Under the pieces are notes generated by a model, which saw nothing but the letters and a program-made list of their open reading frames with translations, made no database searches and had not been told where the DNA came from. The translations under genes were made by a program, and so were the position numbers. From the NCBI RefSeq assembly GCF_001995215.1, contig NZ_MUXN01000004.1, positions 193 through 64,192 of the forward strand: a stretch of DNA of 64,000 nucleotides, given 5' to 3'. This DNA is from Amycolatopsis azurea DSM 43854 (lineage in GTDB: Bacteria > Actinomycetota > Actinomycetes > Mycobacteriales > Pseudonocardiaceae). Below are positions 27,681-37,056 of this stretch, one piece after another; the stretch's first letter is position 1, and each line of letters begins with the position of its first letter.

Positions 27681-29399
27681 ATGAGCGGACGCTTGCCACG
27701 GCTGGCCCAGACCACGATGCGCCATATCCGGCGCATCGTGGTTTTCGTGCGCCGCAAGATCGTCTCGTTCAACGAGCTGTGGCGGTATTCGCTGCAGTTC
27801 CGCGTCACGGTGTCGACGCTGGCGTTGTCGTCGGCCGTGGTGTTCGTGCTGGGCATGGTGCTGCAGAACCAGATCACCGAGCGGCTCATGGAGACCAAGC
27901 AGAACGCGGCGATCACGCAGACCAGGGCGGTCGTCGAGACCGCGGCCAGTGAGCTGGTCGGCGTCGGCACCGAAGGCCCGGAAGCGCTGACGGCGCGGAT
28001 GAACAACGCGCTCAAGAAGATCACCAGCACGACGACGTCGCAGGACGGTGCGGGATCGACCGCGGGCACCTTCGAACCGGTGCTGGCCGCGGGCGGCCGC
28101 GACCAGTCGAGCAAGCCGGTGACCGCCGGTCCCTACGACAAGGTGCCGGTCCGGCTGCGCCAGTTCGTGGAAACCGAGCAGCTCAGCTGGCTGATCCACA
28201 CGGCCACCGACGCCGACGGCGGCAAGACGACGTACCTGATCGTCGGCGCGCCGGTGAGCACGATGATCAACCCGCTCCAGCTCTACCTGCTGTACCCGCT
28301 CACCAGCGAGCAGAACACCGTCTCGACCGTGCAGAACACGTTGCTCGTCGGTGGTCTGGTCCTGCTGCTCCTGCTGGCCGGGATCACGAACCTGGTCACC
28401 AGGCAGGTGGTCCGGCCGGTCCGGCAGGCCGCCGCGGCGGCGGAACAGTTCGCGGGCGGGGAACTCGACCAGCGTCTCGCCGTGCTCGGCGAGGACGATC
28501 TGGCCAAACTCGCCGTCTCCTACAACGAGATGGCCGCGAGCATCCAGCGGCAGATCCGCCAGCTGGAGGATTTCGGCGGCTTGCAGCGCCGGTTCACTTC
28601 CGACGTCTCGCACGAACTGCGCACCCCGCTGACCACCGTCCGGATGGCCGCCGACGTGCTGCACGCGTCGCGCGAGCAGTTCCCGGCCGGGCTCGCCCGC
28701 TCCACCGAACTGCTGGTCGACGAACTCGACCGGTTCGAGGCACTGCTCGGCGACCTGCTGGAGATCAGCAGGCTCGACGCGGGTGTCGAGGAACTTTCGG
28801 CCGAGCTGATCGACGTCCGGCCGATCGCGACCAGGGCCGTCGAACAGGTCCGGGTGATCGCGGGCAACGCGGGCAGTTCGGTCGAGCTGATCCTGCCGGA
28901 CGAGGAGGCGCCCGCCGAGGTCGACGCGCGCCGCGTCGAGCGGATCCTGCGCAACCTGCTGGCCAACGCGGTGGACCACAGCGAGGGCAACCCGGTGGTG
29001 CTGACCCTGGCGGTCAACGAGACCGCCGTCGCCATCACCGTGCGGGACCGGGGAGTCGGGCTCCGCCCCGGCGAGGCGGAACTGGTGTTCAACCGGTTCT
29101 GGCGGGCCGACCCGTCCCGCAACCGCCGGACCGGCGGCACCGGTCTCGGCCTCGCGATCAGCCAGGAGGACGCCCGGTTGCACGGCGGCGTCCTCGACGC
29201 CTGGGGCGAGACCGGCCACGGCGCCTGCTTCCGGCTCGTCCTGCCGCGGCGGCAGGACACTCCGATGGGGGAGAGCCCGCTGGTCCTGCCCCCGCCCGAT
29301 CACAAGGCGACCGATACGCACGGCGCGTCGTCAGGACTGCTCGAAGTCCGGCCCGCGCCCGACGCGATCCTCGCCGAGCCCGAGGAGGTGGGCCGGTGA
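27681..29399 (+). CDS. mtrB: Sensor histidine kinase MtrB
   Basis: A 572-residue membrane kinase. Transmembrane helices lie near residues 50-72 (VSTLALSSAVVFVLGMVL) and 215-238 (LLVGGLVLLLLLAGITNLV), bracketing an extracellular sensor region of about 140 residues. HAMP, then the H-box SDVSHELRTPL with His311, N-box NLLANAVDHS, and G-boxes DRGVGLRPGEAE and GGTGLGLAIS. It phosphorylates MtrA. Its last codon overlaps the start of lpqB (GTGA). Confidence 0.96.
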   Translation: MSGRLPRLAQTTMRHIRRIVVFVRRKIVSFNELWRYSLQFRVTVSTLALSSAVVFVLGMVLQNQITERLMETKQNAAITQTRAVVETAASELVGVGTEGPEALTARMNNALKKITSTTTSQDGAGSTAGTFEPVLAAGGRDQSSKPVTAGPYDKVPVRLRQFVETEQLSWLIHTATDADGGKTTYLIVGAPVSTMINPLQLYLLYPLTSEQNTVSTVQNTLLVGGLVLLLLLAGITNLVTRQVVRPVRQAAAAAEQFAGGELDQRLAVLGEDDLAKLAVSYNEMAASIQRQIRQLEDFGGLQRRFTSDVSHELRTPLTTVRMAADVLHASREQFPAGLARSTELLVDELDRFEALLGDLLEISRLDAGVEELSAELIDVRPIATRAVEQVRVIAGNAGSSVELILPDEEAPAEVDARRVERILRNLLANAVDHSEGNPVVLTLAVNETAVAITVRDRGVGLRPGEAELVFNRFWRADPSRNRRTGGTGLGLAISQEDARLHGGVLDAWGETGHGACFRLVLPRRQDTPMGESPLVLPPPDHKATDTHGASSGLLEVRPAPDAILAEPEEVGR

Positions 29400-31120
29400 G
29401 GCGGCTGCTGACCCTGCTCGGGGTGTTCCTGCTGGTCGCCGGCTGCGCGAACATCCCGCTCGAATCCCAGCCCGTCGCCGTCCCCGGGGACAAACCCGGG
29501 CAGACGCCGGTGGACGTCCCCGAACCGGCGGACGGGCTCGACTCGCTGACCGTCATCCGCCAGTTCATCCGCAACTCCGCGACCCCGGGCACGGCGAACG
29601 CCGACGCGCGGGTGTACCTCGACGACGACGCCCGGCGCAACTGGAAGCCGTCGCCGGGGCTGACGATCATCGACGACACCTTCGGCACCGTTTACGACAC
29701 CGGGTCGCCGACCGGGAACCCGGACGAGCAGCTGGTGAACGTCCGGGGGTTCAAACTCGGCAACCTGAGCCCCGACAGCGCGTTCATCCCGGTGAAGGCC
29801 GAGTACTCGCAGCAGTTCAAGCTGCGGAAGCAGCAGAACGGCCAGTGGCGGATCGTGGACCCGCCGCAGGAACTCGCCGTCACCGACGCGGACTTCGCGA
29901 GGAACTACTTCCGGGTGCCGATCAGCTTCTACTCGCCCGACTCCGGCGCCTTCGTCCCCGACCTCCGCTACGTGGCGGCGAAACCGCAGGCCGGGCTGCC
30001 CGGCCGGGTGATGGACCTGGTGCTGCAAGGGCCGTCGGAAGGGCTGAAGGGCGCTGTCAAGGACCTGCTGAACGACCAGGTCACCACCGAGACCAACGTG
30101 CGCAGCACCGACGACGGGACACTGGACGTCGCCCTGACCGGGATCGGCGGGGCCAGCCAAGTGGACCGGGCCCTGATCGCGGCGCAGATCATCCTCTCGC
30201 TGCAGACGGTGACGCTGAGCCGGATCCGGCTGCTGGCCGACGGCACCGCGCTGGTGCCGGAACACGAGTACTGGCGTGCCAGCGAACTGCCGAACTACAA
30301 CGTGGACATCGCGCCCGACTCGGAGAAGGGCCTGATGACCGTGAACGGGCGGGTCCGGTCGCTCGCCGACGGTCAGCCGGTCGGCGGGCCCGCGGGCAAC
30401 GGCGGCTACAAGGTCATCAGCGCCGCTCAGTCCGTCGACGGCAAACGGCTCGCGGTGGTCGAAGAACGCGACGGCAGGCAGTGGCTCCGGGTCGGCGACC
30501 TCGGCCGCGAACTCGCCTCGGTGGACCTGTTCGGCGGCAGCCTGAGCCGCCCCACTTGGCGGCCGGTCGCCCGGGGCGGCGGGGTTTCGGGCGAGGTCTG
30601 GACGGTCGTCGACCACAACACCGTCGCCAGGGTCACCCTCGCGGCGGACGGCCGCTGGGTGAAGGCCGGCGTCGACGCGACCCTGCTCACCGGGCTCGGC
30701 CAGATCACCGAACTGCGCCTTTCGCGGGACGGGTCCCGGCTGGCCGCGGTGGTCAACGGGCAGCTGGTGGTCGCCTCGATCGTGCGGACGGCGGACTCGG
30801 TGGCGCTGCGGGCGCCGCGCAAGCTGCAGGAACGCGACCTCAAGGACGTCGTCGATGTCGACTGGGCGACCCAGGACCACCTGATCGCAGCGACCTCGTC
30901 GAGCACGCTGCCGGTGGTCAAGGTGCCGCTGGACGGGCAGCGCATGGACGCCTTCAACAGCTCGAACCTGACCCCGCCGGTGCACGGCGTCACCGCGGCG
31001 CCGAGCAAACAGAACCTGGTCGCGGACGCGGGCGGGCTCTGGGTCGCCTCCGAACTGGGCGAGGTCTGGCGGCCGCAGGCGCACACCGTCACCGACGCGG
31101 ACCCATTTTACCCGGGCTGA
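29396..31120 (+). CDS. lpqB: Lipoprotein LpqB
   Basis: A 574-residue lipoprotein. The lipobox LVAGC places the lipidated Cys at residue 17. GerMN-like domains (about 40-300) are followed by a beta-propeller-like C-terminus (LRLSRDGSRLAAVVNGQL). In mycobacteria LpqB interacts with MtrB and modulates MtrAB signalling. GTG start overlaps the mtrB stop by 4 nt, so the three genes form one coupled unit. The gene ends 10 nt before a dense block of palindromic repeats. Confidence 0.93.
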   Translation: MRRLLTLLGVFLLVAGCANIPLESQPVAVPGDKPGQTPVDVPEPADGLDSLTVIRQFIRNSATPGTANADARVYLDDDARRNWKPSPGLTIIDDTFGTVYDTGSPTGNPDEQLVNVRGFKLGNLSPDSAFIPVKAEYSQQFKLRKQQNGQWRIVDPPQELAVTDADFARNYFRVPISFYSPDSGAFVPDLRYVAAKPQAGLPGRVMDLVLQGPSEGLKGAVKDLLNDQVTTETNVRSTDDGTLDVALTGIGGASQVDRALIAAQIILSLQTVTLSRIRLLADGTALVPEHEYWRASELPNYNVDIAPDSEKGLMTVNGRVRSLADGQPVGGPAGNGGYKVISAAQSVDGKRLAVVEERDGRQWLRVGDLGRELASVDLFGGSLSRPTWRPVARGGGVSGEVWTVVDHNTVARVTLAADGRWVKAGVDATLLTGLGQITELRLSRDGSRLAAVVNGQLVVASIVRTADSVALRAPRKLQERDLKDVVDVDWATQDHLIAATSSSTLPVVKVPLDGQRMDAFNSSNLTPPVHGVTAAPSKQNLVADAGGLWVASELGEVWRPQAHTVTDADPFYPG

Positions 31121-31130
31121 CCGGCTTTGA

Positions 31131-31186
31131 GGTACATGATGGCCCCCTTCCTTGCGTCTAGCGCAAGGAAGGGGGCCATCACTACC
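31131..31186. repeat. Interspersed palindrome, family B copy 2
   Basis: Arms beginning GATGGCCCCCTTCCTTGCG pair almost perfectly around a short TCTA loop. It starts 11 nt after the lpqB stop codon and may terminate mtrAB-lpqB. Confidence 0.85.
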
Positions 31187-31236
31187 TTCAGGATCGCCAC
31201 GTCCGTCCCGGACGCACCAGTAGTCACGGCGGCTGC

Positions 31237-31287
31237 GCGTGAAGGCCCCCTTCCCTCGGCTGAGCCGAGGAAACTCGCCCTTCACGC
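31237..31287. repeat. Interspersed palindrome, family G copy 1
   Basis: Outer GCGTGAAGG / CCTTCACGC-like ends with an inner perfect CCTCGGCTGAGCCGAGG hairpin. The middle of the right arm has diverged. Confidence 0.7.
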
Positions 31288-31365
31288 CCCCGGCCAAGCT
31301 CGCTCGGCGGGAGCAAGGGACCTTTAGTATCGGCAGACTTCCTAGCGTCGCTAGCGGGTGTTGGG

Positions 31366-31420
31366 GTCCGTGAAGGCCCCCTTGAGGGACCCAGAGTCCC
31401 TCAAGGAGGCCTTCACGGAC
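31366..31420. repeat. Interspersed palindrome, family C copy 1
   Basis: Twenty-five-bp arms starting GTCCGTGAAGGCC with one mismatch and loop CCAGA. The loop is the reverse complement of that in copy 2 (40810), so the two copies are inserted in opposite orientation. Confidence 0.88.
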
Positions 31421-31460
31421 TTTTCAAGTACTGGGGCGGCGGTGGTAGGCGGTGGGCTGG

Positions 31461-31534
31461 GTGGGGTCGTGAGTGGCGCTCGGGACGCACTGCCCTGGCG
31501 GGCGGTACAGCACAATCGCCACTCATGACCCCAC
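31461..31534. repeat. Interspersed palindrome, family F copy 2 (diverged)
   Basis: Outer arms GTGGGGTCGTGAGTGGCG and its near-complement enclose a long, less symmetrical centre of about 38 nt. Confidence 0.65.
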
Positions 31535-31569
31535 GGAGCGAACAGCCACTGGCGATCCTGTCTGCTTGC

Positions 31570-31626
31570 TGTACATGAAGGCCCCCTTCCTTGCGCCTAG
31601 CGCAAGGAAGGGGGCCTTCATGTACA
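31570..31626. repeat. Interspersed palindrome, family B copy 3
   Basis: The most perfect palindrome of the block: 27-bp arms starting TGTACATGAAGGCCCCC with a 3-nt CTA loop and no mismatch. Confidence 0.9.
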
Positions 31627-31634
31627 GGGGAAGG

Positions 31635-31685
31635 TGTGAAGGTCGAGTTTCCTCGGCTGAGCCGCGTGAAGGGGGCCTTCACGCG
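31635..31685. repeat. Interspersed palindrome, family G copy 2
   Basis: GTGAAGG and CCTTCAC ends with a central CTCGGCTGAGCCG. The left arm is degenerate compared with the copy at 43708. Confidence 0.65.
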
Positions 31686-31737
31686 CAGCCGCTGTGGCTG
31701 CTGGTGCGCCTGGGGTGAAGGTGGTGATCACCAGGTA

Positions 31738-31784
31738 GTGAAGGCCTTCTTCGCTACCTTCAGGGTAGGCAAGGAGGCCTTCAC
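31738..31784. repeat. Interspersed palindrome, family D copy 1
   Basis: GTGAAGGCCTTCTTCGCTACC pairs with the opposite arm around TTCAG, with a few mismatches. The better copy is at 61251. Confidence 0.75.
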
Positions 31785-32041
31785 GGACTTTCGCGGTATG
31801 AGGCCGGACCTGCGAAGCGTCGCGAAGGCGCCCAGTGCGCCGAAGCGCACTTCTCCTTAGTAGTCATCCGCCTTCTTCTCGAATGGCCTCCCAGGCGCGC
31901 CACCGAACCCCGGCGCCTTCTCCTCGACTGCGGTCCTGAGCGGTCACCTCACGACGTGAAGTGTCCTAAGCGGACCTCTCACGACACGGCAGGGCCAGGA
32001 GATCCCCGGAACTGTCGGACCCCGGCGCGACCGTGACAGGC

Positions 32042-32680
32042 ATGGCCAAACTCCTGGATCTCCTCATCCCCGCCCGCTGCGCCTCCTGTGGCGCACCCGG
32101 CGCGCCTTGCTGCGCAACCTGTCAGACCGCTTGGGGTTCGCTCAGCGAGATCACCCGTGCGCCGACGGCCGGTCTCGTCCCCGTCTACGCCCTTGCCCAC
32201 TATGCCGACGACGCCCGGCGCCTCATCCTCGCCTACAAGGAACGCGGCCGCCGCGACCTCGCGCCGTTCCTCGGGCGGGCGGTCGCCGAAGCCCTGGTCC
32301 ACCTGCCCGAGCCGGGCGCGGAGCCCTGTCTCGTCCCGGTCCCTTCGAGACGGCACGCCTCGCGTGTCCGAGGTGGACCGCACGTCCGGCGGGTCGCCGA
32401 GGAGTGCGTGAAAGCGTTGGCGAGCAATGGAAAACCGGCGACCGTGGCGCCGATCCTCGCGCTGAAGCCCGGGGTCCGCGACGCCGCGGGACTCACCAGG
32501 GCCGAGCGCGCGGTGAACCTCGACGGCCGCGTCCGCCTGCTCCCGGGAGCCCGCCCCGGGAGGGTCGTTCTTCTTGACGACGTGATCACAACCGGAGCGA
32601 CCGCCGCCGCTTGTGCGCGCCTTTTGGACATAAGCGGAATTCACGTTTCCGCGGTGATCGCACTGGCCGCCGCCGGGTGA
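32042..32680 (+). CDS. ComF/GntX-type phosphoribosyltransferase
   Basis: A 212-residue ComFC-like protein. An N-terminal double zinc-knuckle (CASCG, CCATC) precedes a type I phosphoribosyltransferase domain with the PRPP loop VVLLDDVITTGATAAA. Homologues take part in DNA uptake in competent bacteria, but the role in actinomycetes is unclear. ATG at 32042 is chosen; GTG at 32033 is an equal alternative, and neither has a clear ribosome-binding site. Position between lpqB and hpf matches Rv3242c. Confidence 0.85.
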   Translation: MAKLLDLLIPARCASCGAPGAPCCATCQTAWGSLSEITRAPTAGLVPVYALAHYADDARRLILAYKERGRRDLAPFLGRAVAEALVHLPEPGAEPCLVPVPSRRHASRVRGGPHVRRVAEECVKALASNGKPATVAPILALKPGVRDAAGLTRAERAVNLDGRVRLLPGARPGRVVLLDDVITTGATAAACARLLDISGIHVSAVIALAAAG

Positions 32681-33223
32681 TCGGAGGGTCACCTACAAGA
32701 GTGATGAATGATCGGGAACGGGAATGGGTACAAGGTCGTTGACGGGATATGAGGCAGCTTCCGGGGAACACGCGAGCAGCCCGCCACTCCACCGGGGTGG
32801 CGGCGGATTCCCTCGGTGGCGTCACCCTCGGTCTTTTCCTGCCCGAAGGCTTGCGCCGTCCGCGTGAAAACAAATCACGGGGACGACGCCCGACAAGCCG
32901 GATTGTCCCGCTGGACAGGCGGTCGTCGTCGCGTGCGGTGACGAGGTCTCACGTCCTGATATCCCCCGGCTCGGGGGCTGTTGCTCGGGGCGTGATGCAG
33001 CTAACGTGCAGCGCTATCAGCAATCCCGGCAGGCAGGGAGGTGACCAGCCCATGTCCCTGGCGCCGGAGCCGCGCTGAGTCCGCGCTCGGACATCCGCCA
33101 CGAGACGTCGTGACCTGATGCCGAGTTCCCTCATCGCCCGCGATCCGGGCTTCGTCCCCGCTTTACCGGCGCCCTAGTGAACACATCTACAGCTCGCAGT
33201 CATTTCAGCGAGGGAGGTCGTGT
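32681..33223 (+). other. Long leader region upstream of hpf
   Basis: A 543-nt gap with no supported gene. It carries a sigma-R-type promoter at 32715-32740, which predicts a leader of about 480 nt before hpf. An open frame at 32749-33078 has no ribosome-binding site and no recognisable product. A GGGAGG ribosome-binding site precedes hpf. Confidence 0.6.
32715..32740 (+). promoter_or_regulatory. Sigma-R/sigma-H type promoter upstream of hpf
   Basis: GGAAC (32715-32719), 18 nt, then GTT (32738-32740). This matches the GGAAY-N18-GTT consensus for the thiol-stress sigma factor encoded at 49459. The start of transcription would be near 32747. Confidence 0.6.
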
Positions 33224-33913
33224 ATGGACATCGTCGTTAAGGGCCGCAACGTGGAGGTGCCTGACCACTATCGGGCACTTGTCAGCGAAAAGCTGGCCCG
33301 GCTAGAGCGCTACGACAAGAAGGTCATCCGTTACGACGTGGAGCTCTTCCACGAGCCCAATCGCCGTCAGTCGAAGAACTGTCAGCGCGTCGAAATCACC
33401 GGTAAGGGCAGGGGCCCCGCCGTACGCGCCGAAGCGTGTGCGGGCGACTTCTACGCAGCGCTGGATTCCGCACTGAACAAGCTCGAGAACAGGTTGCGGA
33501 AGACACACGACCGCCGGCGCGTGCACTACGGCCGCAGCCGCCCGGAATCCGTCGCCGAGGCGACTTCGATGGCGGCCGCCGGTGGCATGACCACCGACAC
33601 CCGACATCTGGCGGGTACCGCTGTGCTCGAGGCGCCGGAAGCCGAACCCCTGGCCAACGGTTTCGCCGTCGAGAGCGGTGAAGAGTTCGAGATGCCCCAG
33701 CAGCGCTGGGATGACGGGGTGACCGAACACCAGCCCGGTCGCGTCGTCCGCGAGAAGAAGCACGACGCGGAGCCCATGACGGTCGACCAGGCTCTCTACG
33801 AGATGGAACTGGTCGGTCACGACTTCTACCTTTTCAACGACTCCGACGCCGGATGCCCGAGCGTCGTCTACCGGAGGCGAGGCTTCGACTACGGCGTCAT
33901 CCGGCTGAGCTAG
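33224..33913 (+). CDS. hpf: Ribosome hibernation promoting factor, long form
   Basis: A 229-residue long-form HPF. The N-terminal S30AE domain (MDIVVKGRNVEVPDHYR to about residue 105) binds the 30S decoding site. The C-terminal domain (MTVDQALYEMELVGHDFYLFN to GFDYGVIRL) mediates dimerisation of ribosomes into inactive 100S particles. A linker of about 65 residues joins them. A GAGGGAGG ribosome-binding site precedes the ATG. The upstream sigma-R-type promoter suggests induction by thiol-oxidative stress. secA follows. Confidence 0.94.
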   Translation: MDIVVKGRNVEVPDHYRALVSEKLARLERYDKKVIRYDVELFHEPNRRQSKNCQRVEITGKGRGPAVRAEACAGDFYAALDSALNKLENRLRKTHDRRRVHYGRSRPESVAEATSMAAAGGMTTDTRHLAGTAVLEAPEAEPLANGFAVESGEEFEMPQQRWDDGVTEHQPGRVVREKKHDAEPMTVDQALYEMELVGHDFYLFNDSDAGCPSVVYRRRGFDYGVIRLS

Positions 33914-34162
33914 CCGGCCCCTCCGACAACCCACAACGCCTATGAGGTGGCCCGTACGCGTGCGCGTACGGGCCACCTCCCTGTCCGGATCAGGCGGGAT
34001 ACGCACCTGCCCGGTCAGGTACCGACAGACGGTGCGTGCGCGAACACCGAGGTGTTCCCTACGATGGGGTCGGATGGTGGTGCGTTACCAGCGCACCTCC
34101 GCATACGAGATTGCCCGGGACCGGCTCGGGTGCGATCACAATCAGCTAGTGAGGTCGACCGG

Positions 34163-36994
34163 ATGGTGCTGAACCGCCTGCTCCGCGCGGGCGAGGGCAA
34201 GATGGTGAAGCGGCTGCGCAACATCGCCGATCACATCAACACCCTCGAAGACGACGTCAAGGAACTTTCGGACACCGCGCTGCGGGCCAAGACCGAGGAG
34301 TTCCGTAAGCGGCACGCGGACGGCGAGTCACTCGACGACCTCCTGCCGGAGGCGTTCGCGGTGGCGAGGGAAGCCGCCTGGCGCGTGCTCGGCCAGCGCC
34401 CCTACGACGTCCAGCTGATGGGCGGCGCCGCGCTGCACCTCGGCCAGGTCTCCGAGATGAAGACCGGTGAGGGCAAGACCCTGACCCAGGTCCTCCCCGC
34501 GTACCTGAACGCCGTGTCCGGCAAGGGCGTGCACGTCATCACGGTGAACGACTACCTCGCCAAACGTGACGCCGAGTGGATGGGCCGCATCCACCGCTTC
34601 CTCGGCCTCGAGGTCGGGGTCATCCTGGCCGACCAGACCCCCGAGGTCCGCCGCCAGCAGTACGCCGCCGACATCACGCACGGCACGAACAACGAGTTCG
34701 GCTTCGACTACCTCCGCGACAACATGGCGTGGAGCCTCGAAGACTGCGTGCAGCGCGGCCACAACTTCGCGATCGTCGACGAGGTGGACTCCATCCTCAT
34801 CGACGAGGCCCGGACGCCGCTGATCATCTCCGGCCCGGCCGACCAGTCCTCGCGCTGGTACGTCGAGTTCGCGCGGATGACGCCGCTGATGAAGGTGGAC
34901 ATCCACTACGAGGTGGACATCCGCAAGCGCACCGTCGGTGTCACCGAGAAGGGCGTCGCCTTCGTCGAGGACCAGCTCGGCATCGAAAACCTCTACGAAG
35001 CCGCGAACACGCCGCTGGTCGGCTACCTGAACAACGCGCTGAAGGTCAAGGAGCTCTACAAGCGCGACAAGGACTACATCGTCCGTGACGGCGAAGTCCT
35101 CATCGTCGACGAGTTCACCGGCCGTATCCTGCACGGCCGCCGCTACAACGAGGGCATGCACCAGGCGATCGAGGCCAAGGAAGGCGTCGAGATCAAGGCC
35201 GAGAACCAGACGCTCGCCACGATCACGCTGCAGAACTACTTCCGGCTCTACGGCAAGCTGTCGGGCATGACCGGTACCGCCGAGACCGAGGCGGCCGAGT
35301 TCCACCAGACCTACAAGCTGGGTGTGGTGCCGATCCCGACCAACAAGCCGATGGTCCGCGCCGACCAGGCCGACCTCATCTACAAGACCGAGCAGGCCAA
35401 GTTCGAGGCCGTCGCCGAGGACATCGCCGAGCGGCACGAGAAGGGCCAGCCGGTGCTGGTCGGCACCACGAGTGTCGAGAAGTCCGAGCACCTGTCGAAG
35501 CTGCTGCTCAAGCTGGGGGTCCCGCACGAGGTCCTCAACGCCAAGCACCACGACCGGGAGGCGCTGATCGTCGCCCGCGCCGGGCGCAAGGGCGCGGTCA
35601 CGGTCGCCACCAACATGGCGGGCCGTGGTACCGACATCGTGCTCGGCGGCAACCCGGACATCATCGCCGACGAGGTGCTGCGCGACCGCGGTCTCGACCC
35701 GGTGGAGCACTCCGAGGAGTACGAGGCCGCCTGGCCGAAGGTGCTCGAAGAGGCCCAGGCCGACACGAAGGCCGAGGCCGAGGAGGTCCGCGAGGCGGGC
35801 GGGCTGTACGTGCTCGGCACCGAGCGGCACGAGTCGCGCCGGATCGACAACCAGCTCCGCGGTCGTTCCGGCCGTCAGGGCGACCCGGGCGAGTCCCGGT
35901 TCTACCTGTCGCTCGGTGACGAGCTCATGCGCCGCTTCAACGCGACGATGGTCGAGCGGGTCATGACCACCATGCGGCTGCCGGACGACGTGCCGATCGA
36001 GCACAAGATGGTCTCCAAGGCGATCAAGAGCGCGCAGACGCAGGTCGAGCAGCAGAACATGGAGATCCGCAAGAACGTCCTCAAGTACGACGAGGTCATG
36101 AACGAGCAGCGCAAGGTGATCTACGCCGAGCGCCTGCGCGTCCTCGAGGGCGAGGATCTCCGCGAGCAGATCGAGCACATGCTCGTCGACGTCATCAACG
36201 CGTACGTCAACGAGGAGACCTCTTCGGGCTACGCCGAGGACTGGGACCACGAGAAGCTGTGGACGGCGCTGAAGACGCTGTACCCGGTGAAGGTCACCTG
36301 GGACTCGCTGACCGAGGACGACGACCTCGACGCCGAAGGGCTGCGCGAGGCGCTGCTCGAAGACGCTCACCGCGCGTACGACGAGCGCGAGGTCGAGATC
36401 GACGGCAAGGTCGGCGAAGGCGCGATGCGCAGCCTGGAGCGCCAGGTGATGCTCACCGTGCTCGACCGCAAGTGGCGTGAGCACCTCTACGAGATGGACT
36501 ATCTCAAGGAGGGCATCGGCATGCGGGCCCTGGCGCAGCGTGACCCGGTCATCGAGTACCAGCGCGAGGGCTACGACATGTTCCGCGCGATGCTGGAGTC
36601 GCTGAAGGAGGAGGCCGTCGGCTTCCTGTTCAACCTCCAGGTCGAGCAGGCCGAGCCCGCTGCCCCGGCGCCCGAGTCCGCGTCGGCGCTGCCCGCCGGT
36701 GTCGGCTCCGGGAACGGCCAGGTCGCCAACGGCGATGGACGGCACGCCCGCCCGACGCCTCCGCAGGGTCCGGCGACCGACACCGAATCCGTGCCGTCCG
36801 CCTTGCGGGGCAAGGGACTCGGCGGCGGTTCGCAGTCCGGGCTGACCATGTCGGGCCCGTCCGAGGACGGCGGCGTCGAGTCGCATTCGGACAGTGCCGG
36901 CAGCGACGGCGGTGACCAGAGCGGGACCCGGCGGGAGCGTCGTGCCGCGCAGCGCTCGGCCCAGAAGAAGGGCAAGAAGGGCCCGCGCCGCTAG
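34163..36994 (+). CDS. secA: Preprotein translocase ATPase SecA1
   Basis: A 943-residue SecA. Walker A MKTGEGKT lies near residue 98, the DEAD-box variant is [14 protein letters not shown], and the second nucleotide domain has [14 protein letters not shown] and [20 protein letters not shown]. It drives Sec-dependent export at the membrane. The C-terminal tail is basic and low complexity ([17 protein letters not shown]) and lacks the zinc SEC-C motif, which is usual for actinobacterial SecA1. ATG at 34163 fits the conserved N-terminus ([17 protein letters not shown]); the frame is open upstream to 33947 but without conservation. The ribosome-binding site (TGAGG) is weak. Confidence 0.97.
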   Translation: MVLNRLLRAGEGKMVKRLRNIADHINTLEDDVKELSDTALRAKTEEFRKRHADGESLDDLLPEAFAVAREAAWRVLGQRPYDVQLMGGAALHLGQVSEMKTGEGKTLTQVLPAYLNAVSGKGVHVITVNDYLAKRDAEWMGRIHRFLGLEVGVILADQTPEVRRQQYAADITHGTNNEFGFDYLRDNMAWSLEDCVQRGHNFAIVDEVDSILIDEARTPLIISGPADQSSRWYVEFARMTPLMKVDIHYEVDIRKRTVGVTEKGVAFVEDQLGIENLYEAANTPLVGYLNNALKVKELYKRDKDYIVRDGEVLIVDEFTGRILHGRRYNEGMHQAIEAKEGVEIKAENQTLATITLQNYFRLYGKLSGMTGTAETEAAEFHQTYKLGVVPIPTNKPMVRADQADLIYKTEQAKFEAVAEDIAERHEKGQPVLVGTTSVEKSEHLSKLLLKLGVPHEVLNAKHHDREALIVARAGRKGAVTVATNMAGRGTDIVLGGNPDIIADEVLRDRGLDPVEHSEEYEAAWPKVLEEAQADTKAEAEEVREAGGLYVLGTERHESRRIDNQLRGRSGRQGDPGESRFYLSLGDELMRRFNATMVERVMTTMRLPDDVPIEHKMVSKAIKSAQTQVEQQNMEIRKNVLKYDEVMNEQRKVIYAERLRVLEGEDLREQIEHMLVDVINAYVNEETSSGYAEDWDHEKLWTALKTLYPVKVTWDSLTEDDDLDAEGLREALLEDAHRAYDEREVEIDGKVGEGAMRSLERQVMLTVLDRKWREHLYEMDYLKEGIGMRALAQRDPVIEYQREGYDMFRAMLESLKEEAVGFLFNLQVEQAEPAAPAPESASALPAGVGSGNGQVANGDGRHARPTPPQGPATDTESVPSALRGKGLGGGSQSGLTMSGPSEDGGVESHSDSAGSDGGDQSGTRRERRAAQRSAQKKGKKGPRR

Positions 36995-37003
36995 GAGCGT
37001 TCG

Positions 37004-37043
37004 AAGGGGGCCTTCACCGCGCACGACGCGGTGAAGGCCCCTT
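37004..37043. terminator. Bidirectional terminator-like palindrome after secA
   Basis: AAGGGGGCCTTCACCGCG pairs with CGCGGTGAAGGCCCCTTT around CACGA, 10 nt after secA and 14 nt before the convergent Rv3235-like stop codon. Both flanks have short A or T runs. Its stem is closely related to the GTGAAGGCC repeats. Confidence 0.75.
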
Positions 37044-37056
37044 TGTCATGCCGCCG

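Larger units (their letters stand above)
31121..32041. other. Repeat-rich intergenic block between lpqB and comFC
   Basis: A 921-nt stretch with no convincing gene. At least seven long inverted repeats from five families are packed into 31131-31784 (listed separately). At 31933-31955 and 31963-31985 there is a 23-nt imperfect direct repeat starting GTCCTGAGCGG and GTCCTAAGCGG. Small open frames here arise from the palindrome arms themselves (both strands read Met-Lys-Ala-Pro-Phe-Leu) and I do not regard them as genes. Confidence 0.75.

Noticed and set aside
31121..31860. CRISPR array or integron-like repeat array
   Set aside because: The repeats belong to different families, have irregular spacing and are palindromic; no cas or integrase gene is present.
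32749..33078. Open reading frame of 109 codons upstream of hpf
   Set aside because: No ribosome-binding site, no recognisable domain, and Arg/Ser-rich composition typical of random frames in GC-rich DNA.
33947..34162. 72-residue N-terminal extension of SecA
   Set aside because: The extension is unlike other SecA proteins, while ATG 34163 begins the conserved region.
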